The position numbers and the translations under genes are program-made. A stretch of DNA of 11,455 bases, taken from assembly GCA_946887385.1 (NCBI GenBank), contig CAMPKU010000140.1, positions 1 to 11,455 on the forward strand, given 5' to 3'. The notes under the pieces were generated by a model. It did not search any database and was not told the origin of the DNA. It was given only the letters and a program-made list of their open reading frames with translations. Of the stretch, positions 1 through 6,975 are shown piece after piece (positions within the stretch are counted from its first letter, which is position 1; the number at the start of each line of letters is the position of its first letter). Origin of the DNA: an uncultured Gammaproteobacteria bacterium. GTDB taxonomy: Bacteria > Pseudomonadota > Gammaproteobacteria > Rariloculales > Rariloculaceae.

Positions 1-1441
1 GCGGCAGGGAGACGCGTCTGAATCGCTCGCCGAACACTCCCGGAATGCCGTAATGCTTCGCGAGGCGTTCGTCCAGGAAGGTGTAATCCGCATCCAGCAG
101 ATCGAGGACGCTGCGGTTCTCGCGGATGATGCTTTCGAAGAACAGCTGCGTCTCCTGTTCGAACGCCCTCCGCAGGTTGTCGTCGTAATGGAACAGCACT
201 TCGGGACTCGGCTGGTGCCCGGCCACGTTGCGGATGTGCAGCCACTGGCCCGCGAAGTTGTCCACGAGCGCCTGCGAGCGCGGATCCGCCAGCATCCGCC
301 TCACCTGGTGCATCAGAACGTCGGGCTTCTGCAGATTGTGTTTTTCCGCGATGTTGAGGAGCTCGTCATCCGGGATGCTGCTCCACAGAAAGAACGACAG
401 CCGCGACGCCAGGTCGACATCGCTCAGGCGATACGGCGTATTCGGCGCAACCCCCGACGGCTGTCCCTCGAGCCGGAACAGGAAGTCCGGGCGCACGAGG
501 ATGCTGCGAATCGCCATCTCGAGCCCCGACTCGAATCCTCCACGAGCCGAGCCCTGGTTGTACGAAGCGAGCAGCACGTCGAGATCTTCCGCGCTGACGG
601 GTCGGCGGTACGCGCGCCGAGCCAGCGTCGAGACGATCTTGTTCGCGCAGGCCGCTTCCTCCTTCTGCGCTGCCGGCGCGCAGGTGAGCACCCGGCGGCG
701 ACTGGCCGAATCGGCCGCTGCGGACGTCTCGGGCTGGGGCCCGGTGATCGTGACGCTGGAAAGGTTGGGCTGGCCGTTCGGCTTTCGATAGGGTTCCCGC
801 AGAAGCGACCGGTCGAACAGATCCTCGAGGTACGCCGACGTCCTGGCGACGAAGTACACCTGCACGAGACGCGAGCCGGCCTTGACGGGTACGGCGAACC
901 GCAGCGACTCGATCACTTTTCTGTCGCGGTCGTCGGCGACATACGCGCCCGCGCCGCCGGGGACCCGGCCGGCTGCGAATTCTGGTCCGCCAATCGTTCC
1001 GCTCCACACCCTCACATTGTCGAGGCTGACGTCGATTTGATGCGGCTCGGCGGTAACACCCTCGAACCCACCGGATACGCCGGTCTCTCGCGGCTTCATT
1101 TCGAACAGGTACTCGCCATCGGCTGGAAAGTAGTAGCGGAACGCGACTCCTCCGCGCGATCCGAACGGCAGCTCGTCGCTGACCCGGACGCCCTGGTCGC
1201 TGTCGGTCGGCACGACCATCGTTTCCGGCGTCGGAAGGCCGCGCGGCCGGCCCAGAGCCATCTGGCTGATTTTCGCGGCGGCGCCGAGGTACCGCTCCGT
1301 GAGCGCCGACGACAACGTCAATGCATCCGCGTTGTTGTCGAAGCCATGCCCGGCCACATCGGCCGGCAGTATCGCGGCGGCGTCGATCTCCACGGCAAGC
1401 AGGGCGGGAATGGCAGTGGTGTATTCGGTGGGGTTCTGCCG
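1..1441 (-). pseudogene. DUF1587/DUF1595/DUF1592-domain protein, N-terminus missing, 3' end outside window
   Basis: The minus frame is open for about 480 codons from 1441 to the left edge. Translation gives, in order, a DUF1587-like segment (QNPTEYTTAI, then GFDNNADAL and ERYLGAAAKISQMALG), a beta-rich carbohydrate-binding-like segment (FRYYFPADGEYLFEMKP), a DUF1595-like segment (ARRAYRRPVSAEDLD, then SILVRPDFLFRLE) and the DUF1592 start (DLASRLSFFLWSSIPDDELL, then DNFAGQWLHIRNV). DUF1588 and DUF1585 would follow outside the window. Family members normally begin with a signal peptide and a CxxCH cytochrome c domain. Here there is neither, and no ATG, GTG or TTG in this frame between the reductase stop (1566) and 1394. 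The first in-frame GTG (1391-1393) lies inside DUF1587. The DUF1587 opening also departs from the usual RLNRxEYxNxIRDLL pattern. I infer a 5'-truncated remnant; a sequencing error or a short alternative protein is possible. The family is thought to act outside the cytoplasm in polymer breakdown, but its biochemical function is unknown. Confidence 0.65.
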
Positions 1442-1565
1442 CTGCGGGGTTGGCCGGCCGGCTGGGTGCTGCCGCGCGCGGCGGCCGCCGTCGCACTCGA
1501 CTCCCCCGAGCGGGGCGCCCCAAACGGCCGCGCCGCGCTGGCGCCCCGCACGTCGAAGTAGCGCG

Positions 1566-2405
1566 CTAGATCATCGCGAGCGGCGCGGCGCGCTTCGGCG
1601 GCGGAAACGTGCGGTCGAGCTCGGCCAGCTCCTCGGCTTTCAACTCGAGCTCCAGCGCGGCGTGGTTGTCCCGCATGTGGGCTTCGCTCGACGCCTTCGG
1701 AATGACGACCACGTCGGGCTGGCGCAGCAGCCAGGCCAGCGCTACTCGCGCCGGCGTTGCCCCACGCCGCGCAGCCATCGCCTTGAGCACGGGGTGCCGG
1801 CGTAGCCGGTGCGAGTCGCTGCCGAGCGGCGAGTACGCCATCAGCGGCAGCGCGCGTTCCCGGCACCAGGGAAGCAGGTCCCATTCGATGCCGCGCTGCT
1901 CGAGGTTGTAGAGCACTTGATTCGTCGCGACGTCTTGCCCGCCGGGGAGCGTGGCCGCCTCTTCGAGATCCGCGACGTCGAAATTGCTCACGCCGAAGTG
2001 GCGAATCGAGCCGCGCTCGCGCAGCGCCGTGAACGCTTCGAGCGTCTCCTGAAGCGGCACCGAGCCGCGCCAGTGCAGGAGATATAGATCGAGGTAGTCG
2101 GTTTGCAGGCGCTTCAAGCTGCGCTCGCAAGCCGCGATCGTCCCGCGGCGCGAGGCGTTCTCCGGCAACACCTTGCTCACGAGATACACCTGCTCGCGCC
2201 GGCCCGTGATGACGCCGGCGATCAGCTCTTCCGAGAGGCCGTTGCCGTACATCTCGGCCGTGTCGATCAGATTCAAGCCGAGATCGAGGCCCACATTGAG
2301 CGCGAGCAGCTCTTCGGCCCGCTTGCGGCGGTCCTCGCCGATCCGCCATGCGCCTTGACCGAGCCGCGACACCGGCGTGCCCGACGGCAAACGAAACGCG
2401 TCCAT
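1566..2405 (-). CDS. aldo/keto reductase
   Basis: A 279-aa protein with the full aldo/keto reductase TIM-barrel pattern. The NADPH-dependent family reduces aldehydes and ketones in the cytoplasm. The catalytic tetrad is visible: Asp48 and Tyr53 in LIDTAEMYGNG, Lys78 in LVSKVLP and His111 in LLHWRG. Other family landmarks are HFGVSNFD (substrate side), NQVLYNLEQRGIE, MAYSPLG, and the cofactor-binding end VVVIPKASS...HMRDN. The length is normal for the prokaryotic AKR5-like group, and the C-terminus (TFPPPKRAAPL) is typical, so the gene looks intact. It starts at an ATG 41 nt after the DUF423 stop. No strong ribosome-binding site is seen, so it may be translated from the same message as DUF423. 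The substrate cannot be predicted. Confidence 0.93.
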   Translation of the reverse strand: MDAFRLPSGTPVSRLGQGAWRIGEDRRKRAEELLALNVGLDLGLNLIDTAEMYGNGLSEELIAGVITGRREQVYLVSKVLPENASRRGTIAACERSLKRLQTDYLDLYLLHWRGSVPLQETLEAFTALRERGSIRHFGVSNFDVADLEEAATLPGGQDVATNQVLYNLEQRGIEWDLLPWCRERALPLMAYSPLGSDSHRLRRHPVLKAMAARRGATPARVALAWLLRQPDVVVIPKASSEAHMRDNHAALELELKAEELAELDRTFPPPKRAAPLAMI

Positions 2406-2446
2406 AGCGTCAGTCTACGCTGCATGCCGCCGGCCTTTGCGACCGG

Positions 2447-2833
2447 TTACGAGCGGCGGTCCTTGAGCCACGGGCTCGCGGCGAAGGCGAGCCAGGCGGC
2501 CATGAATGCGACACCGCCATAGGGTGCGATCGAAACGATGCCGGCCGGCGCGCCGAACGCGCGCGCGTAGATGCTGCCGGAGAAGAGCACAGTACCGACG
2601 AGCATGAGCCATGCCGCGATCGCGCGGAGCGTGCCGCCGCGGCCGGCGAGACCCACGAGCACGAGCGCGATGACGCCGAGGCCGTGAAAGAACTGAAAGC
2701 GCACGGCGGTTTCGAAGCTGCGCAGCGCCTGCTCATCGAGCGGCAATGCGTGCGTGCCGACGGCGCCCGCCATCGTGGCCACGAGCAGCGAGATCGCCGC
2801 CAACGAGAGCAACACTTTGGCCTGGCTATGCAT
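2447..2833 (-). CDS. DUF423 family small integral membrane protein
   Basis: A 128-aa hydrophobic protein that fits the DUF423 (YgdD-like) family. Family marks are a GTHAL motif at residues 26-30 (usually GAFGAHAL), FETAVRFQFFHGLG at 40-53, LFSGSIY at 83-89 and SIAPYGGVAFMAAW at 101-114. Four membrane segments can be drawn at about 7-25, 48-64, 70-90 and 98-119, with a short basic tail (LKDRRS). The length matches the family. The biochemical role of DUF423 proteins is not established. It lies between the tRNA-Ile gene (45 nt upstream) and the aldo/keto reductase (41 nt downstream), all on the same strand, and may share a transcript with the reductase. Confidence 0.93.
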   Translation of the reverse strand: MHSQAKVLLSLAAISLLVATMAGAVGTHALPLDEQALRSFETAVRFQFFHGLGVIALVLVGLAGRGGTLRAIAAWLMLVGTVLFSGSIYARAFGAPAGIVSIAPYGGVAFMAAWLAFAASPWLKDRRS

Positions 2834-2878
2834 GAAGGCCGAACGCTACCTCTGTGTCCGGAATGGACCTAAGTGAAG

Positions 2879-3200
2879 TGGTGGGCCCGGTAGGACTTGA
2901 ACCTACGACCAAGGGATTCACTTCGCCCGCCGTTTCCGGCGGAAGTGGACTATCTCTTCACCCGCCGAGCTTCAAGCTCGGGTAGGGTGCGGGACGCTCG
3001 CGCCTGTCATTAAGAGCACTTCAGCTCTCAGGTAGTCTCTGCACCGTCCGGCGGTGTACCGCCGGCTTGGCTCAGGATTGCCGGCGCGCTTCGCGCGCGT
3101 TGCGGTTTCCCTGAATTCATCCCGTCCACTGCGCGGCTCATCGCCGTGCAGGCACCTTTCTCGATGAGTCCCCTGCTCTAACCAACTGAGCTACAGGCCC
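2879..3200 (-). tRNA. ileX: tRNA-Ile(CAU), interrupted by a group I intron
   Basis: The minus strand reads a 77-nt tRNA in two exons. Exon 1 is 3200-3164 and exon 2 is 2918-2879, with the 3' CCA encoded. The acceptor stem GGGCCTG / CGGGCCC pairs over seven positions with one G-U. The D-arm is GCTC / GAGC, the anticodon stem GGGGA / TCCCT, the joined anticodon loop CTCATAA and the T-arm GTAGG / CCTAC with loop TTCAAGT. The CAT anticodon could mean Met. However, the GGGCCTG acceptor, discriminator A73 and the GGGGA...TCCCTTGGTC region match bacterial tRNA-Ile2, not elongator Met (GGCTACG) or initiator. In known tRNA-Ile2, C34 is changed to lysidine by TilS so that it reads AUA. It begins 25 nt downstream of the esterase stop. 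Confidence 0.93.
2919..3163 (-). ncRNA. group I self-splicing intron (ribozyme) in the tRNA-Ile(CAU) anticodon loop
   Basis: A 245-nt insert lies between tRNA positions 36 and 37. Intron base n is window position 3164-n. P1: exon CAT pairs with GTG (intron 9-11), with the usual U-G wobble at the splice site. P2: 13-16/32-35 plus 18-21/27-30. P3: CGGGA 40-44 with TCCCG 170-174. P4: TCAGG 50-54 with CCTGA 88-92. P5: CCG 59-61 with CGG 81-83, capped by a GCGCGC hairpin. P6: GCC 93-95 with GGT 119-121, extended by CCGGCGG/CCGCCGG. P7: GACTA 127-131 with TAGTC 212-216. P8: CACCC 175-179 with GGGTG 201-205. P9: CACTTC 217-222 with GAAGTG 240-245, bearing a GAAA loop at 228-231. The last base is the expected terminal G. 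It contains no open reading frame large enough for a homing endonuclease. An extra stem-loop sits at 132-161 between P7 and P3. Confidence 0.93.
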
Positions 3201-3225
3201 ACGCGCGTATGGTACACCGGCCGAT

Positions 3226-4665
3226 TCAGCGGCCGCGCGTGCGTTCGATGAAGTCCACCAGGATGCTCGCAACGCTCTGATCCGCAGTGCCGAGGGACAA
3301 GAGCTGCGACGAATGGTTGTGGCCCAGGCTTTGGAGGTACCGCGGCATCACGCCGTGCTCCGTGACCAGCTCGTGCAGCAGGCCCGCATACGCTTTCGTG
3401 TAGCGCGCGTTGTCCCATTCGGCCGTGGTCATGAGCACGGGAATGTCGGTGCGGGTGACGTTGCCGTTCACGACCATCTCGGGCCATCGCGACCGGTCCT
3501 CGCCGAAATAGGCCAGCTCGCCTCGGCCTGCCGCGTCGAAATCGAACGTGTAGGGGCCCGAGACGAGAATCGCCCCCGCGGCCCGGGCCGCGTCGGCAGG
3601 CAGCAGCTCGGGCCGGAACACGTACGTTGCAGCATGCAGCGCGCCGGTCGAGATACCCGCCACGAAGACGCGGCTCGGATCGCCGCCGTACTCGGCGACA
3701 TGGTCGGTGAGAAACTGCACGGCGGCCGCCACGTCGCGCGCGCCTTCCGGCCACTTAGCGTCGGGCGCCAGCCGGTAGCCGCCGTTGACGCCCACGTAGC
3801 CCAGGCTCGCGAAGTACTCGGCCACGTTCGCCGTCGCCGCGCGGCTGCCGCCGATGAGCCCGCCGCCGTGAAACACGACGATCGCAGGCACGGCTTCGGC
3901 GGGCCGGCGCACGCGCGTGTAGATGTCCACGCGCTGGCGCTCGTGCGGCCCGTAAGCCAGGTCTTTCGTGACGGTGATCTCGTCGGGCTGGTAGACGCGC
4001 GGCTGCGGCGCGTAGAGCGCGGCGGTTTGCTGCGCGATCGCCCCGTCGAACTCGTGGCCGAACGCCGCGAGCGCCGCGGCGAGCTCGGCCGGCATGCCGG
4101 CGCGTGCGGTGTCGGCGCTGCTGTCTTGCACCTCCTCGGGCGCCAGCCAGCGGAAGGTGGTGAGTACGCCGACCGTCGAGCCGCAGTCCGCGAGCGCGAG
4201 CGTTTGCCGGCGGTAGGCCGGCGAGACGAGCCGCGGTGTGCCCCACGGCTCGCCGCGTGCAGCGCCGAGCGCCACGCACAGCTCCGGGCGCGACGCAGGG
4301 CTCAACCGCCCGTCTTCGAATTGCCAGCGTTGCAGCCGCGAGCTTGCGCACGCGCGAAGCTGCAACGGCCGGCCGCGCTCGAGCGCTTCGGCGGTGAGGC
4401 AGCGGTCGTGCTCGCTCGCTCGAATCTGCTGCTCGGCGGCGTCGAACAGCTGGTCATCGATCGTGCCTGTCCCTTTGCACGTATGGGCTTGGAGCGGCGC
4501 GTCGAGGTCGAGCGTGGGCCCCGCGCCCGAGATGTCGATGCAATACCCGCGCGGCTCGTCGAGGGCGTCAACGGCTCGCAGCATCGCGGGTTCGGCGGCC
4601 GCAGGCGGCGCTAGCGAGATAGAAAGCAGTGAACCGAGTAGGACGACGCAGCTGAAGGTGCGCAC
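3226..4665 (-). CDS. secreted alpha/beta-hydrolase (esterase/lipase, HSL-like) with N-terminal ricin-type trefoil
   Basis: A 479-aa protein. Residues 1-24 form a signal peptide (hydrophobic core, cleavage likely near PAAAEP), so it should be exported. Residues 40-173 look like a ricin-B beta-trefoil with three repeats: YCIDIS...LQAHTC, RCLTAEALERGRPLQLRAC followed by QRWQF, and LCVALGA...LALADC followed by FRW. Residues about 235-475 are an alpha/beta hydrolase with the oxyanion motif HGGG (266-269), the nucleophile in GISTG (Ser339), a likely acid Asp418 (TAEWDN) and a His in GHNH (449 or 451). HGGG is typical of the hormone-sensitive-lipase/carboxylesterase group, so an ester or acetylated sugar substrate is plausible. 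The trefoil may bind a glycan. The start is a GTG with GGGAG 7 nt upstream. It is the only gene of this type here and sits alone between the tRNA and rpoD. Confidence 0.88.
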   Translation of the reverse strand: MRTFSCVVLLGSLLSISLAPPAAAEPAMLRAVDALDEPRGYCIDISGAGPTLDLDAPLQAHTCKGTGTIDDQLFDAAEQQIRASEHDRCLTAEALERGRPLQLRACASSRLQRWQFEDGRLSPASRPELCVALGAARGEPWGTPRLVSPAYRRQTLALADCGSTVGVLTTFRWLAPEEVQDSSADTARAGMPAELAAALAAFGHEFDGAIAQQTAALYAPQPRVYQPDEITVTKDLAYGPHERQRVDIYTRVRRPAEAVPAIVVFHGGGLIGGSRAATANVAEYFASLGYVGVNGGYRLAPDAKWPEGARDVAAAVQFLTDHVAEYGGDPSRVFVAGISTGALHAATYVFRPELLPADAARAAGAILVSGPYTFDFDAAGRGELAYFGEDRSRWPEMVVNGNVTRTDIPVLMTTAEWDNARYTKAYAGLLHELVTEHGVMPRYLQSLGHNHSSQLLSLGTADQSVASILVDFIERTRGR

Positions 4666-4672
4666 ACGTTAT

Positions 4673-4677
4673 CTCCC
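4673..4677 (-). promoter_or_regulatory. ribosome-binding site of the esterase
   Basis: GGGAG on the minus strand ends 7 nt before the GTG at 4663-4665. This supports GTG as the start and keeps the signal peptide intact. Confidence 0.6.
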
Positions 4678-4703
4678 ACCGATCGGAAGCAACGAGTATG
4701 CGA

Positions 4704-4732
4704 CGAAGCTAGCTTCGCGGCCAATTGGCCGC
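4704..4732. repeat. two abutting perfect palindromes upstream of the esterase
   Basis: CGAAGCTAGCTTCG (4704-4717) and GCGGCCAATTGGCCGC (4717-4732) are each perfectly self-complementary and share one base. They lie 39-67 nt upstream of the esterase GTG. They could be operator half-site pairs or consecutive leader hairpins. No promoter could be fixed beside them. Confidence 0.5.
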
Positions 4733-4784
4733 CGCCTCCTTCATCGCCTCTGGGCGTGGCGCTCACGTCGATGCGTGTATAGGT

Positions 4785-4815
4785 CGCCAGCATTTTTACC
4801 GTCATATTGCTGGCG
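4785..4815. repeat. inverted repeat, 8-bp arms
   Basis: CGCCAGCA (4785-4792) and TGCTGGCG (4808-4815) are exact inverse complements separated by 15 AT-rich bases. On the plus strand the first arm is followed by TTTTT, inside the spacer. It lies in the gene-free stretch 4666-4950 and could be a regulator site for the esterase. The function is unknown. Confidence 0.45.
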
Positions 4816-4886
4816 TGGCTCGAGCGCGACCACCGACGACACCGTACGGGTGCTGCCGCTGCATGCGTTCTTACGGGAGCTCGCGG

Positions 4887-4904
4887 CCGGCAAGATACTG
4901 CCGG
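4887..4904. repeat. small inverted repeat near the rpoD 3' end
   Basis: CCGGCA (4887-4892) and TGCCGG (4899-4904) are inverse complements around a 6-nt loop. It is just beyond the rpoD terminator hairpin and may be a second 3' stabilising hairpin. No U-tract follows on either strand. Confidence 0.35.
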
Positions 4905-4913
4905 GGTGAAAGA

Positions 4914-4939
4914 GGGGACGGATTTAGAAATCCGTCCCC
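4914..4939 (-). terminator. 12-bp hairpin after rpoD (terminator or REP-like element)
   Basis: GGGGACGGATTT (4914-4925) and its exact complement (4928-4939) form a perfect 12-bp stem with a 2-nt gap, 11 nt past the rpoD stop. On the minus strand the stem is followed by TCTTTC, a poor U-tract. It may end the rpsU-rpoD transcript or protect its 3' end. GGGGACGGATTT resembles dispersed repeat sequences I recall from proteobacterial genomes. Confidence 0.6.
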
Positions 4940-4950
4940 AGGATGCGCGT

Positions 4951-6810
<1,860 letters not shown>

Positions 6811-6815
6811 GAAGT

Positions 6816-6821
6816 TCCTCT
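6816..6821 (-). promoter_or_regulatory. ribosome-binding site that sets the rpoD start
   Basis: AGAGGA on the minus strand lies 5 nt upstream of the ATG at 6808-6810. It falls inside the coding extension that the upstream in-frame ATG (6852) would imply, so the shorter protein is favoured. Confidence 0.7.
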
Positions 6822-6850
6822 GGCGGGAGGGGGGCAGAATCGAACGGGGC

Positions 6851-6900
6851 ACTATACTCGGCTAGGACTTATACGGCTAGGCACTGGTTCCACGGCTAGG
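6851..6900 (-). promoter_or_regulatory. three CCTAGCCG repeats ahead of rpoD, with a -10-like box
   Basis: On the minus strand CCTAGCCG occurs three times (6893-6900, 6874-6881, 6859-6866), with starts 19 and 15 nt apart. TATAGT (6851-6856) follows 2 nt after the last copy. No TTGACA-like box stands 16-18 nt upstream. The arrangement suggests an internal rpoD promoter helped by a protein that binds the repeats. This is inference. Confidence 0.4.
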
Positions 6901-6975
6901 GTCCCTCTTTGGGTCGGCCAAGCCCGTGTTTTTCTGAAGATTTCCAACCTCGGCGTTGTGACTCAGCTCTCGCCC

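Noticed and set aside
366..1523. Minus-strand frame of 385 codons
   Set aside because: It overlaps the DUF1592 frame in another phase and has the Arg/Ala/Pro-rich composition of a GC-driven shadow.
53..1561. Long plus-strand open frame (502 codons) opposite the DUF1592 gene
   Set aside because: The translation is Arg-rich without recognisable domains, while the opposite strand gives clear DUF1587/1595/1592 sequence.
2919..3163. Homing endonuclease gene inside the intron
   Set aside because: All 245 nt are used by the ribozyme helices and no frame of useful length is present.
2879..3200. tRNA read as elongator or initiator Met because of the CAT anticodon
   Set aside because: The acceptor stem, discriminator and variable-arm sequence match tRNA-Ile2, and the intron position equals that of a known tRNA-Ile(CAU) intron.
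2834..3225. CRISPR or other repeat array, suggested by the many short hairpins
   Set aside because: The hairpins differ from one another and are explained by intron helices P2, P5, P6, P8 and P9.
3313..4614. 433-codon plus-strand frame opposite the esterase
   Set aside because: It has no domain signature, and the opposite strand has a signal peptide and catalytic motifs.
4611..4805. Possible 64-aa minus-strand gene overlapping the esterase start
   Set aside because: It has no ribosome-binding site or family resemblance, and it spans the palindromes and the esterase signal-peptide codons.
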